Below are positions 1-5,793 of a stretch of DNA of 8,929 nt, piece after piece (position 1 is the first letter of the stretch; every line of letters starts with the position of its first letter). The notes under the pieces were generated by a model, which did not search any database, was not told the DNA's origin, and worked only from the letters and a program-made list of their open reading frames with translations. This DNA comes from JAEZKC01 sp046538945 (lineage in GTDB: Bacteria; Fibrobacterota; Chitinivibrionia; Chitinivibrionales; Chitinispirillaceae). A program made the translations under genes and the position numbers. The DNA lies in the NCBI GenBank assembly GCA_046538945.1, contig JBKHHW010000125.1:1-8929 (forward strand), read 5' to 3'.

Positions 1-1950
1 TGGCAGAGTGAAGACGATTTTCAGTCCCTTGCCCCTGCCCCCGGATTCTGCCCTGATCCAGCCACCGTGATAGGCCACGATCCTCTGGGCCAGAGCCAGT
101 CCTACCCCCGCCCCCTCGGTTCCGGGGTCAAGCTTGGTGAATATGCCGAATATGCGGTTTTTGTATTTGGGATCTATTCCCATGCCGTTGTCTTCTATAT
201 AAAATACAGTTTCATCTTTTTCTTTGTATCTGCCGAAGCGGATAAGCGGCTGTTTCTGATCACCCATGAATTTAATGGAATTTTCCAATAGGTTCTCGAC
301 AAGCTCCAGAAGTTCGGACCTGTTACCGTGCACAAGCGGCATATCGGGATCTGTGCTGATCTCGATCCCGCGCTCTTCAATCATTTTTTTGTGCTTATCC
401 ACCGCGGCCTGGACTATGCTGCTAAAGGGGATGTCTTCGGCTTCCTCCGTTGCCCTACCCACCCGGGTGAGCTCGATAAGCCCCTCAAGTAATTTCTGCA
501 TGGTATCCGTTGCGCTCTGTATAAGCAGAAGGTCCTGATGAAGCGCCCGGATATCCCCCTCCGCCGCTTCTTCCTCCAGATAGCCCAGAAAGCCTCTGAT
601 GGTGATTAGCGGGGTTTTGAGCTCGTGTGAAATGGTGTAGGCATACCGCTCCAGCTCAGCATTTTTGGCTTCCAGTTCCTCTATGAGCTTGTCCCGTTCC
701 GCCATGGCATTCTTTAGTTGAGTGATATCTGTGGCGATCGCTTCCACGGCAATGGGATGACTCTGCTCATCTCTGACAAGTACCGGCCGGAGATGAATCC
801 ATCGCTTTTTTCCCGATTTGCTGATTATGAGAAATTCGTAGACCGGTTCCACCTCCCCGTTAGTGAAATTGTCGAACATCTTCTCGTAGTACCCCGCCCA
901 TTCCGGATCCACCAGATCTTTAAGAAGGTGCGGGCGGGAATAGAAATCCTCGACCGAATATCCGGTAAGGGCCGATGCGGCAGGACTCACATACTCGTAG
1001 TTTTCATGGGGAAGAGTGATCCTGAACACCATATCGCGCGCATTTTCGGTAAGCCTGCGGTAGCGCTCCTCTGATGCCTTCAGCCGTCTGCGGCTTTTTC
1101 CCGCTTTGTGAAAAGAAAAGAGCGCCAGGGCGAGCAGTATTGAAGCGAAAAGGGATGCGGAAATATTCAGCAGCAGACGGATGAAGTTGTTGTTGTGCAG
1201 CCGGGCGATCTCACCTGTAATAGCAGAGTAAACGGTAATCGACCACAGTGTCCCCATTATGTTTCTTTTTTCCGATATATGAGGACCCGAGAAAGCACTT
1301 CCGGGGGTGCTGAAAACATCAACCTGACCCACTTTGAAACTCACCTCGAATCCGGCCGGGAGAGTTACGGAGACAGTGGACTGAATAATGTCGCTCAGAA
1401 AAAGCAGGCCCACCACCGCATTCGAACCCGCCGTTTTGCCGTTGCTTTCCGGAACCGGAACAAGAATTCCATGTACGATCTGCTCTGTTGGTATCCGGAA
1501 AGGTTCGGTGGTGACCGATTCGTTCAATTTTTCATTCATGTGCTCCACATACTGTTTGCGGTCCAGAATGCCCAGGCCATGAGGCTCTTCCGGAACCGAA
1601 AGAACTATTCTTCCTGAAGTATCCACAAAGCCGATACTTTCAAATGACGATTCCCTGGACATGATTCCCTGCGCATCATGAAGAAAACGTTGGTAGGCAT
1701 CGGGAGTCCGCGGTCGGAGGACATCGGAGAGGTGCGTTAAATCCTTTGCTCTTTCATAGTAGATGAGTCCGAGCCTGATAAACATCCGCTGAGCAGCCTG
1801 CTGAGCTCTGTCCCGGTTCATTCCAAAAATCAAAGATCTGGTGTTATGCCAGGCCCACAGGTTACCCCCTGCCAGAATCAGGAAAATCAGTATCGGCAGC
1901 AGCCAGAACAGGAATCGGTGACTGGTGATTCGGTTTAACGTTTTCTTCAC
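1..1950 (-). CDS. Membrane-bound PAS sensor histidine kinase (C-terminal end cut by window edge)
   Basis: Reading from a GTG at 1950 gives 650 codons open to the left edge. The protein has a short basic N-terminus, a membrane segment (about residues 13-33), a periplasmic sensor region (about 35-255), a second membrane segment (about 257-280), a PAS domain (about 292-412), a short coiled coil (413-437) and a HisKA domain with the phospho-acceptor His442 in SHELKTPL. The HATPase domain shows the N box (ENLLENSIKF, Asn553 and Asn557), G1 box (EDNGMGID, Asp587), F box (FGIFTKL) and G2 box (GAGVGLAL, 613-620). The last residues, FTLP, are the usual end of the ATPase fold, so only a few residues should be missing. 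The GTG is preceded by AGAAGGG at 7 nt and an in-frame TAA just upstream excludes a longer start. The gene follows the response regulator by 50 nt on the same strand, so the two are probably one operon. The periplasmic domain resembles the Cache class by position, but I cannot name its ligand. Confidence 0.93.
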   Translation of the reverse strand, partial: MKKTLNRITSHRFLFWLLPILIFLILAGGNLWAWHNTRSLIFGMNRDRAQQAAQRMFIRLGLIYYERAKDLTHLSDVLRPRTPDAYQRFLHDAQGIMSRESSFESIGFVDTSGRIVLSVPEEPHGLGILDRKQYVEHMNEKLNESVTTEPFRIPTEQIVHGILVPVPESNGKTAGSNAVVGLLFLSDIIQSTVSVTLPAGFEVSFKVGQVDVFSTPGSAFSGPHISEKRNIMGTLWSITVYSAITGEIARLHNNNFIRLLLNISASLFASILLALALFSFHKAGKSRRRLKASEERYRRLTENARDMVFRITLPHENYEYVSPAASALTGYSVEDFYSRPHLLKDLVDPEWAGYYEKMFDNFTNGEVEPVYEFLIISKSGKKRWIHLRPVLVRDEQSHPIAVEAIATDITQLKNAMAERDKLIEELEAKNAELERYAYTISHELKTPLITIRGFLGYLEEEAAEGDIRALHQDLLLIQSATDTMQKLLEGLIELTRVGRATEEAEDIPFSSIVQAAVDKHKKMIEERGIEISTDPDMPLVHGNRSELLELVENLLENSIKFMGDQKQPLIRFGRYKEKDETVFYIEDNGMGIDPKYKNRIFGIFTKLDPGTEGAGVGLALAQRIVAYHGGWIRAESGGRGKGLKIVFTLP

Positions 1951-2000
1951 CCCTTAACCCTTCTGTACAAATCGGGCCACTTTTCTGCCGAGACTTCGGA

Positions 2001-2444
2001 TCAGATGATGGGAGTGATGTTCCAGTGGATCCAGTAGTTCACGGTATCCAGAATCTGCTGCCTGAACTGTGAATAGTCAACCGGCTTCACAAGAAAGCTG
2101 TTGGCGTGAAAAGTATAGGCTCCCACCACATCTGGCTCCGCCATGGAACTGGTCAGAACGACTACAGGTATGTCGTAGAAGCTCTCACTCGTTTTAACCT
2201 CCCGTAAAACCTCCAGCCCGTCCATTCTGGGCAGCCTCAGATCCAGAAGCATGAGTCTGGGGCGGGGGTGAGCCGCGGGACCGGCATAGTCTCGCCGTCC
2301 ATGGAGAAAATCGAGCGCATCCTCACCGTCGGAAACGTGCACCAGGGTGCTCTTGCTCTCCGACTGCGCCAGAGCTCTCTTGACCAGAAGCGCATGGCTC
2401 TCGTTGTCCTCAACCAGAAGAATAAGGTGGTTTTCCTGATCCAC
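2001..2444 (-). CDS. Single-domain CheY-like response regulator, Rcp1 type
   Basis: This is a 147-residue receiver domain with no output domain. The acidic pair is Glu12-Asp13 (LLVEDNESH), the phospho-acceptor is Asp68 (LMLLDLRLPRMDG), and the switch residues are Thr98 (VVVLTSS) and Lys120 (LVKPVD). The long loop before the phosphorylation site, the VVVLTSS strand and the C-terminal NYWIHWN helix match the Rcp1-like group known as partners of phytochrome-like and other HisKA kinases. I chose the GTG at 2444 because GAGAGAGG lies 5 nt before it. A TTG at 2459 would add five residues (LREAN, with Met as first residue) but has no ribosome binding site and would place that Shine-Dalgarno sequence inside the gene. 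It is the first gene of the likely operon with the kinase, which should phosphorylate it. With no DNA-binding domain, it presumably acts on another protein or as an intermediate in a phosphorelay. Confidence 0.93.
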   Translation of the reverse strand: MDQENHLILLVEDNESHALLVKRALAQSESKSTLVHVSDGEDALDFLHGRRDYAGPAAHPRPRLMLLDLRLPRMDGLEVLREVKTSESFYDIPVVVLTSSMAEPDVVGAYTFHANSFLVKPVDYSQFRQQILDTVNYWIHWNITPII

Positions 2445-2641
2445 ATTCGCCTCTCTCAATACTGCATGGCAATTTTCCCATCACAAGAGAAGTGTATGCA
2501 AAATGCGGTCCAACCGGGGGCGGGCGGGGAAAAAAGTAGAGAAGATCGAATCTGACAGCACATTTTGTTTCGATTAAACCAATCGATTTCCAACTCTCGG
2601 CCTCTGCACTGAGGCTCCAAAAACACACCGGAGGTGCTGGA

Positions 2642-2838
2642 TCAATCCGTCACTGTCCGCACCGGGGGGCAGGTAAGCTGCTGTTCTTTAGCCGCTTGAT
2701 GTCGTGCCGAAGTTATCCGTGCTTCGGTTTGATGCAGAGTACTTTTTGGCCAACGATGGCTAGGGCCTGAGCGAGACTGCAGCAGAGAGTGGACTTCCCT
2801 ACCCCGCCTTTGTTTTTCACGAAGGATAAGACTACTAT
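2642..2838 (-). pseudogene. ParA/MinD-family partition ATPase remnant (frameshifted, truncated)
   Basis: The minus strand reads IVVLSFVKNKGGVGKSTLCC followed by SLAQALAIVGQKVLCIK, which is strand 1, the deviant Walker A box (KGGVGKST, with the signature Lys) and helix 1 to strand 2 of a ParA ATPase. Where the family has the ID.DPQG motif, this copy has IKPKHG and a stop at 2713-2715. A shift of frame there continues with ITSARHQAAKEQQLTCPPV, which resembles the stretch after DPQG in small plasmid ParA proteins (W..AR..A....PPV), until a stop at 2642-2644. About two thirds of a normal protein of roughly 200 residues is absent. The ancestral start was probably at 2836-2838: AGGAAG sits 4 nt before an ATA codon at the position where the family begins, so the start codon itself seems lost. 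An in-frame ATG at 2868 has no Shine-Dalgarno sequence. Identification of the Walker A part is firm; the frameshift reading is inference. Confidence 0.7.
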
Positions 2839-2850
2839 GAGTCTTCCTGT

Positions 2851-2886
2851 ATTAATGCGTGTTAACATATATTAATACACATTAAC
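2851..2886. repeat. Tandem 16-bp operator-like repeats upstream of the parA relic
   Basis: Two copies, ATTAATGCGTGTTAAC (2851-2866) and ATTAATACACATTAAC (2871-2886), match at 12 of 16 positions and are separated by ATAT, giving a 20-bp period, about two helical turns. Each copy is itself a weak inverted repeat (ATTAAT...GTTAAC type arms), as expected for a dimeric DNA-binding protein. They lie directly upstream of the relic's ribosome binding site, where partition operons carry their autoregulatory operator or centromere site. The role is inferred from position and symmetry. Confidence 0.55.
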
Positions 2887-3160
2887 ACGAACACGAGCAA
2901 AAGAGAACAGGTGGCGCTCTTCCGTTTCTCGGTTATCGGCTCGCTTATTTCAGGAGAACTCTGCCACGGAGACCTGAAAAAACGTATCCGGGACTGAGCT
3001 GCAGGCGATACCACATCCCTTACAGCTACAAAACCCGCATTGCCGTTGTGTAGGCGATCATCTTCTTAAGCGGGGGCTGTCCTACAAGTGCCGTGGCCAG
3101 ATAGTCGCAGGAATCGAAAAGGCTGTTGTGAAGAAGCCTTGATAGCATTGTCCATAAAAC
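2887..3160. other. Region with no convincing gene
   Basis: Only short, unrecognised frames are found here. On the minus strand there is a 40-codon ORF (3148-3026, starting MLSRLLHNS) without a clear ribosome binding site. Another minus-strand stretch (3057-2950) encodes a Cys cluster, QCGFCSCKGCGIAC, but has no start codon near its beginning. On the plus strand a 76-codon frame begins at 3088 but crosses the toxin remnant out of frame. An imperfect hairpin lies at about 3117-3139 (AAGGCT/AGCCTT, 10-nt loop). Because it sits between a broken parA and a broken toxin, I read it as decayed mobile-element DNA, but I cannot assign an ancestor. Confidence 0.5.
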
Positions 3161-3367
3161 TTACCTGTTTTTCTGCGGTATATGAGCAAAAAGCTCAATG
3201 GATATTTGTTATTTTCCGGTATTTTCCGTTGTCGGCTGTTTTATTTTCATCACAAAAACAAACTCTACATAGTAACTTCGGGTTATACAAAGAAACAGAC
3301 AAAGACAGAAATGCGTGAAATCGAACGGGCGTTGCGTTTAATGCATGAAGTGGCAAGGGAGGGATAA
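3158..3367 (+). pseudogene. RelE/HigB-type (Gp49-like) toxin, C-terminal half only
   Basis: The open frame runs from just after a TAA (3155-3157) to the TAA at 3365-3367. It shows the second half of the HigB/Gp49 RelE-fold toxin: a KKLNG turn, a strand with GIFRCRLFYF, a strand KLYIVTSGY, and the family's typical TKKQTKTEMREIERAL tail (KKTQKTP..EI..A in relatives). The first 45 or so residues of a normal toxin of about 100-110 residues are absent, and neither other forward frame upstream supplies them. The first ATG (3182) would give 61 residues but lacks a Shine-Dalgarno sequence. The end overlaps the antitoxin start as TAATG, the usual toxin-first HigBA arrangement. The known mRNA-cleaving activity of the family is probably lost, although the C-terminal half does carry family-conserved positions. 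Confidence 0.7.
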
Positions 3368-3669
3368 TGGATAAAGGTCATAATTTTAACGATCTTCTGC
3401 AGAAAAAAATGGAGAACCCTGAATTCCGGGATGCTTGGGAAGAGCAGCAGGAGGAATTCGAGGTCGCAAAAGAGGTGATCAGGCTGCGGCTAAAGGCAGG
3501 ACTGACTCAGAAGGAACTTGCCAAAAAGGCGCATACCTCCCAACCGGCCATCGCCCGGCTCGAATCAGGAAATTACCAGAATGTGAGTATGAGTTTTCTG
3601 CGCAAGGTAGGTCACGCCCTCGGGGTTGAACCGCATATAAGCTTCCGCAGAATGAAAGAGGCTCATTAG
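3367..3669 (+). CDS. HigA-like XRE-family antitoxin
   Basis: This is a 100-residue protein with an acidic, helical N-terminal arm (residues 6-35, NFNDLLQKKMENPEF then a Glu-rich stretch) and a Cro/CI-type helix-turn-helix (about 36-88). The HTH core is LTQKELAKKAHTSQPAIARLESG (quoted in two parts: LTQKELAKKA, TSQPAIARLESG). The arm plus HTH layout matches antitoxins paired with Gp49-like HigB toxins, which bind the toxin and repress their own promoter. The ATG overlaps the toxin stop (TAATG) and has GGGAGG 5 nt upstream, so it was translationally coupled to the toxin. All parts look intact although the toxin is truncated, so it may survive as an orphan regulator or as protection against a related toxin elsewhere. 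Nothing in its sequence suggests decay. Confidence 0.88.
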   Translation: MDKGHNFNDLLQKKMENPEFRDAWEEQQEEFEVAKEVIRLRLKAGLTQKELAKKAHTSQPAIARLESGNYQNVSMSFLRKVGHALGVEPHISFRRMKEAH

Positions 3670-3727
3670 AGGTGCTTTGAAACTCAGGTTCCGCGCACGA
3701 ATTTAAAAACGAGGGGCTGAAATCAAT

Positions 3728-3743
3728 GTTTTGGGGACAAAAC
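3728..3743. repeat. Perfect 6-bp stem, GTTTTG/CAAAAC with GGGA loop
   Basis: GTTTTG (3728-3733) and CAAAAC (3738-3743) form a perfect inverted repeat around a 4-base loop between the antitoxin and murA. No U-run follows, so it is not a standard intrinsic terminator. It could be a weak RNA hairpin or a binding site. It is the only clear dyad in this 173-bp gap. Confidence 0.35.
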
Positions 3744-3766
3744 CCATGACCCACCCCTCATCCTAT

Positions 3767-3796
3767 TTGAGTCTCCCCCCTCTGATATGCTATTTT
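3767..3796 (+). promoter_or_regulatory. Possible sigma-70 promoter for murA
   Basis: TTGAGT (3767-3772) and TATTTT (3791-3796) are separated by 18 bp and lie about 45 bp before the murA ATG. Both boxes match the consensus in four of six positions. The murA ribosome binding site AAGGA follows 9 nt before the start. The location is right, but the match is only moderate. Confidence 0.35.
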
Positions 3797-3842
3797 TCTT
3801 CTTCTGTATTCGACTTTTCATCACTTTTCAAGGAATATCCAA

Positions 3843-5168
3843 ATGGGCTCTTTTCTGGTTGAGGGAAAGACTAAACTTTCCGGCAATATCCGGATCACCG
3901 GCAACAAAAACGAAGCCCTGCCCGTGATCGCGGCGGCTCTGCTTTCAGATAAAACGGTCAGGCTCACAAACGTTCCCGATATCGGTGATGTGCGCAGCAT
4001 GCTCGAAATCGCCGCTCAGCTGGGAGCTCAGGTCACCACCCCCCAGCAGAACCAATGCCGGATAGAGGCCGCGGACATCAGCACATCCGAGCTTCCGGTG
4101 GAACTTTCAAACGCCATCCGCGCCTCGGTCCTCTTCGCCTCCTCCCTTCTGGTCAGAACCGGAAAGGCGGTCATCACCCAGCCCGGAGGAGACCACATCG
4201 GAAGAAGGCGGCTTGACACTCACTTTCTGGTGTTCAAGGCCCTGGGCGCCACTCTCGAGATCGAGCGAAAAATCACCTCCGATGTCACCCGCGAAACAAA
4301 TTACATCCTTCACGCCCCCCAGGGCGGGCTTCAGGGAGCGGATATCTACCTGGATGAAGCGTCGGTCACGGCCACCGAAAATGCACTCATCGCTGCCGCG
4401 GGGGCAAAAGGCACCACGGTCATCGCCAATGCCGCAAGTGAGCCCCATGTGCAGGGTCTGTGCCATTTTCTTCAGAGCCTGGGGGTGCCTATCGAAGGTA
4501 TCGGATCAAACGTTCTCACGGTGCATGGAAAAGACACGTTCACCTCCGCGGATCACGAGGTGGGGAGTGACTTTATCGAGGCCGGATCGTTTATCGGTCT
4601 TGCGGCCGCCACCGGCTCGAATCTGACTATAAGCGGAGTGGACACATCGTATATGAGAATGATCCTTTTCCAGTTCGAGCGTATCGGGATAAACGTGGAA
4701 ATCGATAAAAACACAGGAACGCTCCACGTTTCCGACTGTCAGCCGCTTAAAATCCGCCGGGACCTGGGCGGAGCAATCCCCAGAATAGAGGACAGTCCCT
4801 GGCCCGGTTTTCCCACTGATCTCATGTCGATTCTTCTGGTCTGTGCGACTCAGTCCGAGGGGACCTGCCTCATTCACGAGAAGATGTTCGAATCGAGACT
4901 GTTCTTTGTTGACAAGCTGATCGGGATGGGAGCCTCCATCGTGCTCTGTGATCCTCACCGTGCGGTGATCGTGGGACCTTCCCAGCTTTACGGCTCAAAC
5001 ATCTCCTCTCCCGACATACGCGCGGGAATGGCTCTGCTGATCGCAAGCCTGGCCGCGGAAGGAAAGAGTGTCATAAACAATATCGAGCAGATCGACCGCG
5101 GTTACCAGGATATCGATAAGAGACTCAATGCCCTGGGTGCGCACATAACCAGAACCGAGCTGGGCTAG
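3843..5168 (+). CDS. murA: UDP-N-acetylglucosamine 1-carboxyvinyltransferase (MurA), Asp117 variant
   Basis: MurA transfers the enolpyruvyl group of phosphoenolpyruvate to UDP-GlcNAc in the cytoplasm, the first committed step of peptidoglycan synthesis. The 441-residue product shows the family landmarks: Lys22-Asn23 (GNKNEALP, the PEP and substrate site), Arg93 (AIRAS, E. coli Arg91), the catalytic loop QPGGDHIGRRRLDTH (114-127), Asp326 in PGFPTD (E. coli Asp305, general base), Arg393 in DIRA (E. coli Arg371) and Arg419 in IDRGY (E. coli Arg397). The loop residue that is Cys115 in E. coli is Asp117 here. The protein is about 22 residues longer than E. coli MurA (419); part of the excess lies before PGFPTD (PLKIRRDLGGAIPRIEDSPW). 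The EKMFESRLFFVDKLIGMGA and LCDPHRAV stretches resemble MurA of Bacteroidetes and related groups, as I recall them. The stop TAG overlaps the start of the next gene, so the two are coupled. The start ATG has AAGGA 9 nt upstream. Confidence 0.96.
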   Translation: MGSFLVEGKTKLSGNIRITGNKNEALPVIAAALLSDKTVRLTNVPDIGDVRSMLEIAAQLGAQVTTPQQNQCRIEAADISTSELPVELSNAIRASVLFASSLLVRTGKAVITQPGGDHIGRRRLDTHFLVFKALGATLEIERKITSDVTRETNYILHAPQGGLQGADIYLDEASVTATENALIAAAGAKGTTVIANAASEPHVQGLCHFLQSLGVPIEGIGSNVLTVHGKDTFTSADHEVGSDFIEAGSFIGLAAATGSNLTISGVDTSYMRMILFQFERIGINVEIDKNTGTLHVSDCQPLKIRRDLGGAIPRIEDSPWPGFPTDLMSILLVCATQSEGTCLIHEKMFESRLFFVDKLIGMGASIVLCDPHRAVIVGPSQLYGSNISSPDIRAGMALLIASLAAEGKSVINNIEQIDRGYQDIDKRLNALGAHITRTELG

Positions 5169-5788
5169 TGATAAAATCCGCTGCAGTGAAAAGACGGGGT
5201 GTTCTTGCACTGATTCTGATTTCGGGTCTTCTTCTGTTTCTTCTCTCCTGTGCCGCATCGGTGAAACAGTTCTACCCTGATCACTATTACCAGGCGGAGG
5301 GAATCTACGAAAACCGGCCTCTCGGCTTCACTCTTATTTACAAGGGTAACTGGGATCTTATCCTCGATCCCCGGGACATGAGCCCCAGCAACAGGGATTT
5401 CGCAAGGGAACTGAATGAAAACGGTCTCGAGCTGCTTTACGTGGGTACCACCGTGGAGGGGTTTCACGGAACCCGCGCCATAGCCGCAAACCTCAACGAA
5501 CCGGTAATGGAATACGCCCGGAAGATCCGGGAGCTGAATCTGGCGGATAACGACAGCGACCGGGGGCTGACTGTCTGCACCGATGTGAAGCTTCCGGTGG
5601 TGAAGTGGGAGTATGACCGGGCGGGTTTCCGTTTTGTCGAATACTACTTCAAAGTGGACACCCATAACGTGAGAGTCGCGTTCTGGTCCACACCGGAAAA
5701 ATTCGAAATGTTCGCACCGGTTTACGAAGAGGTGATAAACAGCCTGGGACTCGGAAGAGTCCCGGGGCCGCACAATTCAGATGAATAG
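5168..5788 (+). CDS. Putative lipoprotein of unknown function, coupled to murA
   Basis: The 206-residue product begins with a basic stretch (KRR at 8-10), a hydrophobic core (11-26) and a lipobox LLSC with Cys28, so it should be a lipid-anchored envelope protein. The mature part is a single soluble domain rich in Trp, Tyr and Phe (GFTLIYKGNWDLIL at about 53-66; KFEMFAPVYEEVINSLGL near the end). The pattern of a short amphipathic start, a modest alpha/beta domain and a final F..I..S helix recalls the PsbP/Mog1-like fold used by several small lipoproteins; that is a guess from the pattern, not a recognised family. The GTG start overlaps the murA TAG as TAGTG, which indicates translational coupling; a second GTG six codons later is possible but has no better ribosome binding site. 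Co-expression with MurA suggests an envelope role, without proof. Its stop lies 5 bp from the stop of the convergent cellulase gene. Confidence 0.8.
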   Translation: MIKSAAVKRRGVLALILISGLLLFLLSCAASVKQFYPDHYYQAEGIYENRPLGFTLIYKGNWDLILDPRDMSPSNRDFARELNENGLELLYVGTTVEGFHGTRAIAANLNEPVMEYARKIRELNLADNDSDRGLTVCTDVKLPVVKWEYDRAGFRFVEYYFKVDTHNVRVAFWSTPEKFEMFAPVYEEVINSLGLGRVPGPHNSDE

Positions 5789-5793
5789 CTGTT

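Noticed and set aside
718..1617. Two plus-strand frames of 118 and 140 codons opposite the histidine kinase
   Set aside because: The minus strand encodes a continuous sensor, PAS and kinase protein through this stretch, so these are shadows.
2516..2529. G-rich run GGGGGCGGGCGGGG, possible G-quadruplex
   Set aside because: Only three runs of three or more G are present, so a standard four-run quadruplex cannot form within the strand.
2586..2625. Small hairpin GCCTC/GAGGC near the parA relic as a terminator
   Set aside because: The stem is only 5 bp and no T-run follows at the right place on either strand.
2950..3057. Cys-rich minus-strand stretch QCGFCSCKGCGIAC, possible zinc-binding remnant
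   Set aside because: It has no start codon near its beginning and spans only 35 codons; the Cys cluster alone does not identify a protein.
3026..3148. 40-codon minus-strand ORF (MLSRLLHNS...) upstream of the parA relic
   Set aside because: It has no clear ribosome binding site and I recognise no family; considered as a transposase fragment but no supporting motif is visible.
5165..5773. 202-codon open frame on the minus strand opposite the lipoprotein gene
   Set aside because: It is an exact shadow of the lipoprotein gene, has no domain or ribosome binding site, and its composition is that of an antisense frame. The plus-strand frame has a lipobox and coupling to murA.
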